A DNA stretch of 64,000 bases from Deltaproteobacteria bacterium (GTDB taxonomy: Bacteria > Myxococcota_A > Polyangia > Polyangiales > Polyangiaceae): the NCBI GenBank assembly GCA_016218915.1, contig JACRCQ010000074.1, forward strand, positions 236,148 to 300,147, read 5' to 3'. Below, in pieces: positions 41,619 to 50,252 of the stretch. Each line of letters begins with the position of its first letter. Position 1 is the first letter of the stretch. The notes beneath the pieces are model-generated. The model was not told the origin of the DNA, did no database searches, and saw only the letters and a list, made by a program, of their open reading frames with translations. The translations under genes and the position numbers were made by a program.

Positions 41619-42137
41619 GTGGAAGAATCGAACTCTCCGCAGTCCAAGTCCGACAAGGACGCACCGGCTCCCAAGAAGCGCTCCTGGGCCCGAAAGCTGC
41701 TCATCCTGCTCATCCTGGGACTGATGATCGGCACCTTCGTAGTGGGTACCCTTCTCGGTCCCAGGTTCCTCACCAAGCTTCCCTGGCCGAAGCACGCGGA
41801 TGCAGCTGCCGCGGAGAAGGAAGAGCCCCCTTCGGCCTCGGTCGCCATCCTCGACCCCATCGTGGTCGACCTGCGCGAGTCGTCCGGAGAGGTGCATCAC
41901 CTCAAGGTCGGCATCGCCCTCGAGCTTCAGGGCTCGGTCCATGGCGAGGAGTTCAAGCGTTACGAGCCGCGCGCGCGCGACGCGGCCATCACGATGTTTC
42001 GTGCGCTCACGTTCGAGGAAGCAACGAATCCGACCCGGCTCGAGCACATTCGGGGTCAGCTGGGAGAGCGGATCGCGGCCGCGATCGGACGCGGACACGT
42101 CCGCAAGATCCTCTTCACCGAGTTCGTAGCGCAATGA
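41619..42137 (+). CDS. fliL: FliL flagellar basal-body protein
   Basis: The 172-residue protein has a basic N-terminus, one transmembrane helix (LLILLILGLMIGTFVVGTLLG) and a periplasmic FliL domain (LRESSGEVHHLKVGIALELQG, ending VRKILFTEFVAQ). FliL sits around the stator. A GTG start with AGGGG upstream is used. The stop is in the same frame as fliM, 3 nt before it. Confidence 0.93.
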   Translation: MEESNSPQSKSDKDAPAPKKRSWARKLLILLILGLMIGTFVVGTLLGPRFLTKLPWPKHADAAAAEKEEPPSASVAILDPIVVDLRESSGEVHHLKVGIALELQGSVHGEEFKRYEPRARDAAITMFRALTFEEATNPTRLEHIRGQLGERIAAAIGRGHVRKILFTEFVAQ

Positions 42138-42140
42138 GCC

Positions 42141-43013
42141 ATGCCTACCCCGGATCCCAAATGCCTGGGCCCCCCTGAAATCCGGCCGCTGGACCTGATG
42201 GGGCGAGAACGACAGCTTCGCTCCGCCCTGTCTGCCATGGCCGGTATTGCCGCCAGCTTCGCGCGCGCCGCGCGAAGATCCCTCCCCTTCCTCGCCCGAT
42301 ACCGGGCCACCATCGTTCCCACGCCCGTCACCCTGCTGGCACCCATCGCCGAAGGGGGCCCGTCGTTCAGCATTCCCATCACCGGAGCAGACGGCTCCGT
42401 GGCAGCTGCAGTCACCGTGGATGCCAATGCCATCGCCGTGATCGTGGAAGGTGCGCTCGGCGGCTCGATCATGCAGAACGGGCTGCCGCCCGGCTCGGAG
42501 CTGACCGCTGCGCAGCGCGCCCTGCTGTCGCGCATCGGACGCAGCCTGGCGCTCGACCTCGCCTCCAGCATCAAGTCCGCGGTCGGCCTCGAGATGTCGC
42601 CGGCTGCCGGGGATACCAGCCACGGCGCCCAGGACTCGGCCACAGGCAACTCGCTCTTCGTGGCCTGCGAGATCGAAGGCCTGCCCATCCCGGCGACCAT
42701 TACCCTGCAAGCCAGCGCCGAAGCCCTCGAATCCGCCGCGCGCGAGCAGGATCTCGAGCCTGAAGGACAGGTCGATCCCCGCGTCGCCCAGGCCGTGCTC
42801 GACGTCCCCGTCGAGATCATTGCCGAGCTCGGCCGCGTCACCCTCGGCGTCGGCGCCATGCTCAAGCTCCGCCCGGGCGACATCATTCGCCTTCCCACCG
42901 CCACCGACGACACCGCACGAGTCTACGCTGCAGGCGTTCACAAGCTCGACGGCATTCCGGTCACGTCCCGCGGACAGCTCGCGATCGAAATTCGCACACG
43001 GCACGACGGCTGA
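42141..43013 (+). CDS. fliM: FliM-like motor switch protein lacking the CheY-binding N-terminus
   Basis: The 290-residue protein has a FliM-type middle domain (about 15-200: RERQLRSALSAMAGIAASFARAARRSLP, TAAQRALLSRIGRSLALDL). A C-terminal SpoA domain follows (DVPVEIIAELGRVTLGVGAMLKLRPGDIIRL). The usual first 40 or so residues, with the LSQxEIDxLL CheY-P-binding peptide, are missing. They cannot be added upstream because the fliL stop lies in the same frame 6 nt before the ATG. It is shorter than typical FliM (about 330). How CheY-P reaches the switch is therefore unclear; FliN or the CheX/CheC-like proteins may contribute. The identity is firm from domain order and the fliL-M-N-O context. Confidence 0.88.
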   Translation: MPTPDPKCLGPPEIRPLDLMGRERQLRSALSAMAGIAASFARAARRSLPFLARYRATIVPTPVTLLAPIAEGGPSFSIPITGADGSVAAAVTVDANAIAVIVEGALGGSIMQNGLPPGSELTAAQRALLSRIGRSLALDLASSIKSAVGLEMSPAAGDTSHGAQDSATGNSLFVACEIEGLPIPATITLQASAEALESAAREQDLEPEGQVDPRVAQAVLDVPVEIIAELGRVTLGVGAMLKLRPGDIIRLPTATDDTARVYAAGVHKLDGIPVTSRGQLAIEIRTRHDG

Positions 43014-43064
43014 GCTCAGGTTCGGCACGGACAGTGTATGTGCTGTGGGCCAGGAGGCCCTTCC

Positions 43065-43427
43065 ATGACCGACGTCGACCGCTCTGCCCAACCCTCGTCC
43101 CCCTCTGAGCCGGCCCACGAGTCCCCGACAGCCCTGTCGGAGGACTTCAAGACCGAGCGTGAAGACGGTCTCGACTTCGTGATGGATGTGCCGGTCGATC
43201 TTACGGTCGAGATAGGACGCCGGGTCATGAAGATCGGCGACATTCTCAGGCTGCGATCCGGCTCGATCCTGGAGCTTACCAAGGCTGCGGGCGAGCCGCT
43301 GGAGCTCTACGTCAACAACCATCCGATTGCGCGCGGCGAGCCGGTCGTGGTGGGAGACCGCTACGGCGTGCGGGTCACCGAGGTCTTCGTGGATGACGTG
43401 GCTCGCCGCAACGGAGGTGGACGGTGA
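43065..43427 (+). CDS. fliN: FliN motor switch protein
   Basis: The 120-residue FliN has a variable N-terminus of about 40 residues and a SpoA domain: VMDVPVDLTVEIGRRVMKIGDILRLRSGSILEL, VNNHPIARGEPVVVGDRYGVRV. The ATG at 43065 is supported by AGGAGG 7 nt upstream. The stop overlaps the GTG of fliO. Confidence 0.95.
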   Translation: MTDVDRSAQPSSPSEPAHESPTALSEDFKTEREDGLDFVMDVPVDLTVEIGRRVMKIGDILRLRSGSILELTKAAGEPLELYVNNHPIARGEPVVVGDRYGVRVTEVFVDDVARRNGGGR

Positions 43428-44080
43428 GTCGCCGGATGGCAGGTGCAGCTGCCATCTTGTTGACGGTGGCAGTCATCCTGGTGGCGGCCCCGGCAAAGGC
43501 CGACCCCCCGGACGCCGGCATTCCCTCGTGGCTCTCCCAGAATCAGCCGGTCGAAGCGGCCCCGGCCGGCAGCCTGCCCGTGGGCAGGATGATCGTGCTG
43601 CTGGTGGTCACCGCAGGGATCGGCGGAGGCGCCTGGTATGTGCGCAAGCGCAAGCTCTCCAAGGCAGGGCTGTCGCAGAACAAGAAGCTGCAGCTGGTCG
43701 ACTCGACCCGCGTGGGTCCCAAGGCCGAGTTGGTGATCGCCTCGGTCCAGGGCAGGATGATGCTGCTGGGCGTCACCGAGACCAACATCCGGCGACTTGC
43801 CTGGCTCGACGAGCAGGCCCCGGCCGAAGCGGCTGCGCCTGCGGACAGCAGCCCCCCTGCGCAGTCGCCCGATTCGTTCACCGCAATGCTCCGGAGCCTG
43901 GTCGACACGGACTCCGCCCCAGGTAACGAGGATCGAGAAGACATTCCGCGTGCCCAGCCCGCAGCGCGAGCAGCCTTCGGCAATCGGGACACAGTGCGCC
44001 AGCTGCCGGCGCAGCAGGTGACCGACAGCGTGGAAGGGCAAGCGGCCGGCCTGACGCGGCGATCGCGGAGACGGGCATGA
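43424..44080 (+). CDS. fliO: FliO export-gate assembly protein
   Basis: FliO helps assemble the FliP ring. The 218-residue protein has an N-terminal signal/anchor (AAAILLTVAVILVAAPAKA), a membrane helix (MIVLLVVTAGIGGGAWYV) and the FliO domain NKKLQLVDSTRVGPKAELVIASVQGRMMLLGVTETNI. The tail is long and Ala/Arg-rich. A GTG start overlaps fliN; the end overlaps fliP. Confidence 0.9.
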   Translation: MSRRMAGAAAILLTVAVILVAAPAKADPPDAGIPSWLSQNQPVEAAPAGSLPVGRMIVLLVVTAGIGGGAWYVRKRKLSKAGLSQNKKLQLVDSTRVGPKAELVIASVQGRMMLLGVTETNIRRLAWLDEQAPAEAAAPADSSPPAQSPDSFTAMLRSLVDTDSAPGNEDREDIPRAQPAARAAFGNRDTVRQLPAQQVTDSVEGQAAGLTRRSRRRA

Positions 44081-44742
44081 ACCCTCTGTTCTCCAATGTG
44101 CTGGATGGTCAGGGAGGCATGACGCCGCCGCTCAAGATCCTGGCGCTGCTCACGCTTCTGTCGCTGCTGCCTGCCATCGTCCTGACCATGACCTCGTTCG
44201 TCCGAACCGTGGTGGTTCTTTCGTTCGTGCGCCAGGGAATCGGCACGCAGCAGACCCCGCCTACCCAGGTAATCGTGGGGTTGTCGTTGTTTCTCACCAT
44301 GTTCACCATGTCGCCGATCGTATCGGCGATCCAGAAGGACGCCATCGAGCCGTACACGCAGCATGCGATGACCGAAGGACAGGCGCTCGATGCCGCAGTG
44401 ATACCGGTCAAGGCGTTCATGCTTCGGCAGACGCGGCAGGCGGATCTGCTGCTGTTCTACTCGGCCACCCAGACGCCGCTGCCGCAGACTCCGGACGAAG
44501 TCCCGATGCGGATTGCGATTCCCGCGTTCGTGATCTCGGAGCTCAGCACCGCCTTCCAGATGGGCGTGATGGTGCTGCTCCCCTTCCTGGTGGTGGATCT
44601 GGCTGCTGCCTCGCTCTTGATGTCCATGGGCATGATGATGGTTCCGCCAGCCACCATCAGCCTCCCCATCAAGCTTCTGCTCTTCGTGCTGGCCGACGGC
44701 TGGAACCTCGTCGCAGGTTCCCTGCTGCATAGCTTCCGATGA
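44077..44742 (+). CDS. fliP: FliP export-gate protein
   Basis: The 221-residue protein is highly conserved: LPAIVLTMTSFVRTVVVLSFVRQGIGTQQTPPTQVIVGLSLFLTMF, IPAFVISELSTAFQMGVMVLLPFLVVDL, MSMGMMMVPPATISLPIKLLLFVLADGWNL. It has no cleaved signal peptide extension, unlike enterobacterial FliP. It is coupled to fliO and fliQ by ATGA overlaps. Confidence 0.97.
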   Translation: MNPLFSNVLDGQGGMTPPLKILALLTLLSLLPAIVLTMTSFVRTVVVLSFVRQGIGTQQTPPTQVIVGLSLFLTMFTMSPIVSAIQKDAIEPYTQHAMTEGQALDAAVIPVKAFMLRQTRQADLLLFYSATQTPLPQTPDEVPMRIAIPAFVISELSTAFQMGVMVLLPFLVVDLAAASLLMSMGMMMVPPATISLPIKLLLFVLADGWNLVAGSLLHSFR

Positions 44743-45008
44743 CGACCTCCGGGGCACTCGAGCTGTTCCTCAACGCCGTGCTCGTTGCTGCACAGGTGGC
44801 CGGGCCTGCCCTGCTCGCCGCCCTCGTGGTCGGCGTCGTGGTCGGTGTCCTGCAGACCGCTACCCAGGTCAACGAACCCTCGGTCAGCTTCCTGATCAAG
44901 CTCCTTGCGGTCGCGGTCGCATTCGCCATTGCCGGGCCGTATGCCGCCACGCGCATGGTCGACTACACCCGATCGAGCATCGGCTCGATCACCCAGGTCG
45001 TGCGGTGA
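44739..45008 (+). CDS. fliQ: FliQ export-gate protein
   Basis: The 89-residue protein has two membrane helices (LVAAQVAGPALLAALVVGVVVGVLQTATQVNEPS, IKLLAVAVAFAIAGPYA), the normal size and motif set for FliQ. It overlaps fliP and fliR. Confidence 0.95.
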   Translation: MTTSGALELFLNAVLVAAQVAGPALLAALVVGVVVGVLQTATQVNEPSVSFLIKLLAVAVAFAIAGPYAATRMVDYTRSSIGSITQVVR

Positions 45009-45781
45009 CCCTCGAAGCGCTTGCTCCGGAGCTGGGGTTGTTCGTCCTGCAGACGTCCCGTGTCGGAGGTCTGATCGCCGCAGCGCCTCTTCCGTGGAAG
45101 GAAGCCCCGGTGAAGCTTCGAGCCGGGCTCGTGCTCACGCTCGCGTTTCTGGCCCATGGCATGCCAGGCGCTTCTCCCCTGGAGCCGCTCAACGCCACGA
45201 GGACACTGCTCGCTGTTCCGACCGAGGTCCTGGTCGGCGTGGCGATGGGGCTTGTGGTCAGGATCGCGTTCTCAGCCGCTGATGTGGCGGCGGACGCGGT
45301 GGGGCCGCTGATCGGCCTTGCAGTTCCCAGCGTGTTCGATCCGCTCACCTTGAGCAGCGCAACGGTGCTGTCCCGCATCTTCGGGCTGCTGATGGCCCTG
45401 CTCGCGGTTCTCGTCGGGGTTCATCGGATCGTGATCTCCTCGGTGCTGGCCAGCTTCCGCGTCCTTCCCGCCGGCTCGGCCATCGATCCTTCGCTGGCGA
45501 CCTTCCCGTTGCTCAAGATGGTCGTCAGCACCCTGGTCCTCGGCCTGCGGCTCGCCCTGCCCCTGGCAGCCGTGCTGCTGATGACCCAGGTCGCGCTTGC
45601 ATTCCTGTCCCGTGCAGCGCCTGCGATGCAGATCTTCTCCATCGGGTTCGCCGTGTCCCTGGTGGTCGGCGCTGGCATCCTGATGGTCAGCTTGCCGGAC
45701 GTTGCCTCGGGGATGGCCGCGGATCTGTCGTCCATCGGCTTCCGCATCGAGGTGGTGGTTGCAGCCCTGATGGGAAGATGA
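45005..45781 (+). CDS. fliR: FliR export-gate protein
   Basis: This 258-residue membrane protein has multiple helices and FliR features: RVGGLIAAAPLPWKEAPVKLRAGLVLTLAF, VGVAMGLVVRIAFSAADVAADAVG, and FSIGFAVSLVVGAGILMVSLP near the end. The GTG start overlaps the fliQ stop (GTGA). Confidence 0.95.
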   Translation: MTLEALAPELGLFVLQTSRVGGLIAAAPLPWKEAPVKLRAGLVLTLAFLAHGMPGASPLEPLNATRTLLAVPTEVLVGVAMGLVVRIAFSAADVAADAVGPLIGLAVPSVFDPLTLSSATVLSRIFGLLMALLAVLVGVHRIVISSVLASFRVLPAGSAIDPSLATFPLLKMVVSTLVLGLRLALPLAAVLLMTQVALAFLSRAAPAMQIFSIGFAVSLVVGAGILMVSLPDVASGMAADLSSIGFRIEVVVAALMGR

Positions 45782-45784
45782 GCC

Positions 45785-46849
45785 GTGGCTTCCGACGACG
45801 CTGCAAACAAGAGCGAGAAAGCAACCCCACAACGGCGAAAGAAGGCGCGCGAAGAGGGGCAGCTGGCGCGCGCGAGGGATGCCGGAGGCGTGGCAGCCAC
45901 GGCCGGTGTGCTCCTGGTGCTCGCCGTGACCGGACCTTCCTTTGCGCGGACCCTGCAGGAGTTCGCGAGCTGGTGCTTTGGACGCACCGGCGATCTGGCG
46001 CATGCCGATCCCAGGGCCGCAGTTGGGCGAATGCTCGCCGTGGTTGCGACGCTCGCGGTCCCCTCCGCGGTCGCCGCGGCGGTCGGCTCGACCGCGATCG
46101 GCTTCGCGCAGGCAGGCTTCCAGCCCCAGCTCGATCTGCTGGCTCCCAAGTGGAACCGGATGGATCCGCTGGCGCGGCTCAAGTCGATGATGGTCTCGCC
46201 CCAGACCCTGATCGAGCTGGCGCTGTCCGTGGCCCGCGTAGGCGTCGTGGGCTATGTCGCCTACACGACCGTGGCCGATGCGCTCCCCACGCTGAGCGCC
46301 TTGTCCCGCGCCGGTCTGGTCACTGCCACCGTGGAGCTCTGGCACGTCGTGGGGCAGCTGGTGCTGCGATCCACGATCGCCCTGGTGGTTCTGGCAGCCG
46401 CCGACTATCTGCAGAGCTGGCTTCGTCTCGAGAAGCAGCTGCGCATGTCGCGCCAGGAAGTCAAGGAGGAGATGAAGCAGCAGGAGGGCGATCCCCAGAT
46501 CCGCGCTCGCCAGCGTGCACGTGCCCGCGAGTCGCTCAAGAAGGGGCTGAGCAAGCAGGTCCGTGCTTCGGACGTCATCGTGACCAATCCGACGCACGTG
46601 GCAGTGGCAATCCGGTATCGCCGCGGGCTGGCGGCACCTGTGGTAGCTGCCAAGGGCTACGACGAGATGGCTCTGCACATTCGCCAGATCGCCAAGGAGG
46701 CCGGCGTGCCGATCGTGGAGAACCGCTTGCTGGCGCGCGAGCTCGCGAGGCGGGTGCGCGTGGGACGGCCGGTGCCGGTCGATCTCTATGCGGCAGTCGC
46801 TGAGGTGCTCGCCTTCGTCTATCGGCTTCGGGGCCAATTCTGGGCCTGA
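45785..46849 (+). CDS. flhB: FlhB export switch protein
   Basis: The 354-residue protein has the N-terminal ANKSEKATPQRRKKAREEGQLARARD, four membrane helices and a cytoplasmic domain with the autocleavage motif NPTH (268-271), followed by VAVAIRYRRGLAAPVVAAKGYDEMA. Cleavage at NPTH switches export from hook to filament proteins, normally together with FliK. It uses a GTG start 3 nt after fliR. Confidence 0.96.
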   Translation: MASDDAANKSEKATPQRRKKAREEGQLARARDAGGVAATAGVLLVLAVTGPSFARTLQEFASWCFGRTGDLAHADPRAAVGRMLAVVATLAVPSAVAAAVGSTAIGFAQAGFQPQLDLLAPKWNRMDPLARLKSMMVSPQTLIELALSVARVGVVGYVAYTTVADALPTLSALSRAGLVTATVELWHVVGQLVLRSTIALVVLAAADYLQSWLRLEKQLRMSRQEVKEEMKQQEGDPQIRARQRARARESLKKGLSKQVRASDVIVTNPTHVAVAIRYRRGLAAPVVAAKGYDEMALHIRQIAKEAGVPIVENRLLARELARRVRVGRPVPVDLYAAVAEVLAFVYRLRGQFWA

Positions 46850-46872
46850 TCGGCCTCGGCACGCCCGATGGC

Positions 46873-48969
46873 ATGAGGCTCGCACAAGACCGGCCCATGG
46901 CCGCTGCCGTCGCAGGCAAGTCCACACTGCGCGCCGCTTCCGAGCTGGCGATTCCCATCGGCATCATCACGATCGTGCTGATGATGGTGCTGCCAGTACC
47001 GCCGCTGCTGCTTGACGGTCTGCTCGCCATTAGCTTGACGATCGCGGTCGGCGTCTTCCTGATCGCCCTCTTCATCGAGCAAGCGCTGGAATACAGCGTA
47101 TTCCCGGCGGTCATCCTGGTGGCCACGCTGCTTCGGCTGTCCTTGAACGTGGCCACCACGCGCCAGATCCTGCTGCACGGGGCGGAAGGTCACTCTGCCG
47201 CAGGCCGGGTCGTGGAAACCTTCGGACAGATCGTCGTCGGCGGCAATGTCGTCGTCGGCCTCGTCGTGTTCTTCATCCTCGTCATCATCAACTTCGTGGT
47301 CATCACCAAGGGCGCCGGGCGCGTGGCAGAGGTCGCTGCCAGATTCACGCTCGATGCGATGCCAGGCAAGCAGATGGCGATCGACGCCGAGCTGAATGCC
47401 GGGTTGATCAGCGCGGATGTGGCCAAGACGCGCCGTCGCAACGTGGAGCGCGAAGCCGACTTCTTCGGGGCCATGGACGGCGCGAGCAAGTTCGTGCACG
47501 GCGACGCTGTCGCAGGGCTGCTCATTGCGGTCATCAACCTGGTGGGCGGCCTGCTGATCGGATTGTCCTCCGGCATGGGGCTGTCGCAAGCGGCCGAGAC
47601 GTTCTCGATCCTGTCGATTGGTGATGCGCTGGTGACGCAGATCCCCTCGCTGCTCGTGTCGACCGCATCGGGCATCGTGGTGACGCGCTCTGCAACGGGT
47701 GAGCAGCTTGGCAAGGCCCTGGGAAGCCAGCTATTGGGAAGCCCGCGCGCAGTGGGGCTGACAGCCGGCGTGCTCGGAGCCTTCGCCCTGGTTCCGGGAA
47801 TGCCCGCCCTGCCGTTCGTCACCCTGTCGACCGTGCTCGGGTATGCGGCCTGGCATAGCCACAAGCTGCAAACCAAAGTCGCGCCGCAGGCCCCTGCGGC
47901 CCCTGCACCAGCCCCCGGCTCCGCCGAGGATATCGAGTCTTCGATGGTCGTGGATCCCCTCGCGCTCGAGGTCGGCTACGAGCTCATCTCGGTCGTCGAC
48001 CCTTCCATGGGCGGAACCCTGCTCGACAGGATCTCGGTGCTGCGTCGGCAGTTCGCGCTCGACCTGGGGTTCGTCATGCCCCCGGTCCGCGTACGCGACA
48101 ATCTGCAGCTCCAGCCCTCGAAGTATCGATTCATGATTCTCGGCACCGAGATCGCGGAAGCCACGGTCCGGCCCGGGCACGTGCTCGCCATGCAGTCGTC
48201 GCCCGACGCTCCCGACCTTCCGGGCGAGGCGACCGTGGATCCGGCCTTTGGCACCCGTGCCTGGTGGGTACCCCTTCGCGATCGAGAGCATGTGGAGGCG
48301 CTGGGCTACACGGTAGTCGATCCCACGACCGTGCTGGTGACGCACCTGGGCGAGATCGTGCGCGCCAATGCGTACCAGCTGCTCGGGCGCGGCGAGATGC
48401 AGCACTTGTTCGACGTATTCTCGCGCTCGCACCCCAAGCTGGTGGACGAGCTGATTCCGAACTTCCTGAGCGCCGGCGACGTGCTCAAGGTGCTGCGCAA
48501 TCTGCTGCGGGAGGGCGTGTCGATCCGGGATCTGCGGAGCATCCTCGAGGCCCTGCTCGAGTTCTCTCCGTCGACCAAGGACACCGAGCAGCTGACCGAG
48601 CTCACGCGCCAGAGGCTCTCGCGCCAGCTGACCGCGGCCTACAAGGCAAAGGACGGGGCGATTCACGCGCTCATCCTGCACCCGCAGGTCGACGACATGT
48701 TCCAGCGTTCGCTCCGGGACATCGCGGCAGGCACCGGAGGCGCGCTCGATCCGGAAGAAACACGACGCCTCGGGCTGGCGATCGAGCGCGCCGTGGCCCG
48801 TCAGATTGCGACCGGACGGCCTCCTGTGCTGGTGACCCGTCCCGATCTGCGCCGCTATATCCGCGCGTTCGCGGAGCGACGCGTTCCAACCCTTGCGGTC
48901 CTCTCGTTCCGAGAGGTCGAGCCCTCGGTCACCATCCGCCCGATGGAGACCATTTCGTCAGCAGCATGA
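46873..48969 (+). CDS. flhA: FlhA export-gate protein
   Basis: The 698-residue protein has an N-terminal membrane half with ATLLRLSLNVATTRQILLHG, FVVITKGAGRVAEVAARFTLDAMPGKQMAIDAELNAG and READFFGAMDGASKFVHGDAVAG. The C-terminal cytoplasmic domain has GYELISVVDPSMGGTLLDRI and RNLLREGVSIRDLRSILEAL. The first ATG is used; a start 8 codons later is possible, since neither has a strong ribosome binding site. Confidence 0.97.
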   Translation: MRLAQDRPMAAAVAGKSTLRAASELAIPIGIITIVLMMVLPVPPLLLDGLLAISLTIAVGVFLIALFIEQALEYSVFPAVILVATLLRLSLNVATTRQILLHGAEGHSAAGRVVETFGQIVVGGNVVVGLVVFFILVIINFVVITKGAGRVAEVAARFTLDAMPGKQMAIDAELNAGLISADVAKTRRRNVEREADFFGAMDGASKFVHGDAVAGLLIAVINLVGGLLIGLSSGMGLSQAAETFSILSIGDALVTQIPSLLVSTASGIVVTRSATGEQLGKALGSQLLGSPRAVGLTAGVLGAFALVPGMPALPFVTLSTVLGYAAWHSHKLQTKVAPQAPAAPAPAPGSAEDIESSMVVDPLALEVGYELISVVDPSMGGTLLDRISVLRRQFALDLGFVMPPVRVRDNLQLQPSKYRFMILGTEIAEATVRPGHVLAMQSSPDAPDLPGEATVDPAFGTRAWWVPLRDREHVEALGYTVVDPTTVLVTHLGEIVRANAYQLLGRGEMQHLFDVFSRSHPKLVDELIPNFLSAGDVLKVLRNLLREGVSIRDLRSILEALLEFSPSTKDTEQLTELTRQRLSRQLTAAYKAKDGAIHALILHPQVDDMFQRSLRDIAAGTGGALDPEETRRLGLAIERAVARQIATGRPPVLVTRPDLRRYIRAFAERRVPTLAVLSFREVEPSVTIRPMETISSAA

Positions 48970-49009
48970 ATCGAACGCCCACAGCAGCGGGATTCGTCGA
49001 TGCCCCGGT

Positions 49010-49025
49010 TGGTCCCGAAGTTGCT
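49010..49025 (+). promoter_or_regulatory. Candidate sigma-54 promoter of flhF-fliA-flgF
   Basis: TGGTCCCGAAGTTGCT keeps TGG and TTGCT exactly with 10-nt GG-GC spacing (9 of 12). It lies in the 100-nt gap after flhA, about 46 nt before the flhF start, a distance similar to that at the cheX, flbD, fliW and activator promoters. Confidence 0.5.
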
Positions 49026-49069
49026 CTACGCCAGATGAGACATCCCGCTTGTGATTCGAGAGGTGCAGC

Positions 49070-50239
49070 ATGCAGTTCGAAACGTTCCGCGGAAGAACGG
49101 TCGAAGAGGCAGTAGCAGCGGTAAAAGCTTCGCTCGGCTCTGATGCCCTGATCGGCTCCACCCGTCGCGTCACCAATGAACGCTCCGGCCAGCTCGGAGC
49201 CTCCTTCGTCGAAGTCACCGCCGCGCCTTCACCGCGCAATCCCGCGCAGAAGCTGCGCTTGTTTCCACGCGAGGAAGGCGAGGGAACGGACGCCTACACT
49301 TCTCGGCGACCGGCTCGTCCGGCCCAGCCCAAGGCCTTTCGCGCGCCTGGCCCCGATTCCCCGGTAGCGAGCAGCCCGGAGTCGAGGAGCGGAGAGCTGG
49401 ACATTCGCGAGGAGCTGCAGGCCATTCGCTCCCTGCTCGAGGAAGTGACCTCTTCCCAGCCGCCCCGTACACGGGCCACGAGCATTCTTCGCTCCGCTCG
49501 CATCGAAGGGAAGCTGGCAACCCGCCTGGTGGCAGGTGCGAGCCGTCTGCCTCCAGGGTCGGATCTCCGACGCTGGCTGCGTCAAAGGATTGCCGACAGG
49601 CTGTCCATCCTTCCCAATCCGATTGAGCAGCGGGGCCCCCGTCTGGTCGTATGCGTCGGCCCCACCGGCGTCGGCAAGTCCACGACCGTGGCAAAGCTCG
49701 CAGCCCGTGCTCACCTCGACCTCGGCCGCGTGGTGTCCATCATCTCCCTCGACACGTTCCGTGTGGGCTCGGTCGAGCAGATGCGCAGGTTCGGCGAGCT
49801 GATCGGGGTTTCCTTCGACGTGGCGGCGGATCGCGCGGCCTTCCAGCGCGCGCTGACGACCCGCAATGCGGATATCACCTTCGTGGACACGGCGAGCCTG
49901 CCCGCATCCAACGAGTCGGCGCTGCGCAAGCTCAACGACTGCCTCGATGCCGCGGAAGGGCGCGTGCGGGACGTACTGCTGACCGTGCCTGCGGGGATTC
50001 ATCCGCACGACGCCGAGCGTCTGGCGACGGCGTACCGGGCGCCCGAGCCGACCGGCGTGATCATCACCAAGGTCGACGAAGCATTCCACATGGGCGGCGC
50101 GCTACACGCCGTGCTGCCACGCCCCTTGCCTCTGGCCTACCTGTGCAGAGGTCCGCGCGTTCCCGAGGACCTGCAAGCAGCTACCGTTCAATCGGTGCTC
50201 GATGCCGTGCTCCCCATGGGCGATGAACATGCTGACTGA
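49070..50239 (+). CDS. flhF: FlhF SRP-type GTPase
   Basis: FlhF sets flagellar position and number. The 389-residue protein starts MQFETFRGRTVEEAVAAVKASLGSDAL. After a variable linker it has an NG domain with the P-loop GPTGVGKSTTVAKLAA, DTFRVGSVEQMRRFGELIGV, FVDTAS and TGVIITKVDEA. The usual flhG (MinD-like ATPase) does not follow; fliA comes next. Confidence 0.95.
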   Translation: MQFETFRGRTVEEAVAAVKASLGSDALIGSTRRVTNERSGQLGASFVEVTAAPSPRNPAQKLRLFPREEGEGTDAYTSRRPARPAQPKAFRAPGPDSPVASSPESRSGELDIREELQAIRSLLEEVTSSQPPRTRATSILRSARIEGKLATRLVAGASRLPPGSDLRRWLRQRIADRLSILPNPIEQRGPRLVVCVGPTGVGKSTTVAKLAARAHLDLGRVVSIISLDTFRVGSVEQMRRFGELIGVSFDVAADRAAFQRALTTRNADITFVDTASLPASNESALRKLNDCLDAAEGRVRDVLLTVPAGIHPHDAERLATAYRAPEPTGVIITKVDEAFHMGGALHAVLPRPLPLAYLCRGPRVPEDLQAATVQSVLDAVLPMGDEHAD

Positions 50240-50252
50240 GGATTCCAGCTCC

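Noticed and set aside
40052..41860. 602-codon frame opposite flgD-flgE-fliL
   Set aside because: It covers three well-supported genes on the other strand, with repetitive low-complexity translation.
41571..43322. 583-codon frame opposite fliL-fliM-fliN
   Set aside because: It is antisense to conserved switch genes. The translation is Gly/Arg-rich without recognisable motifs.
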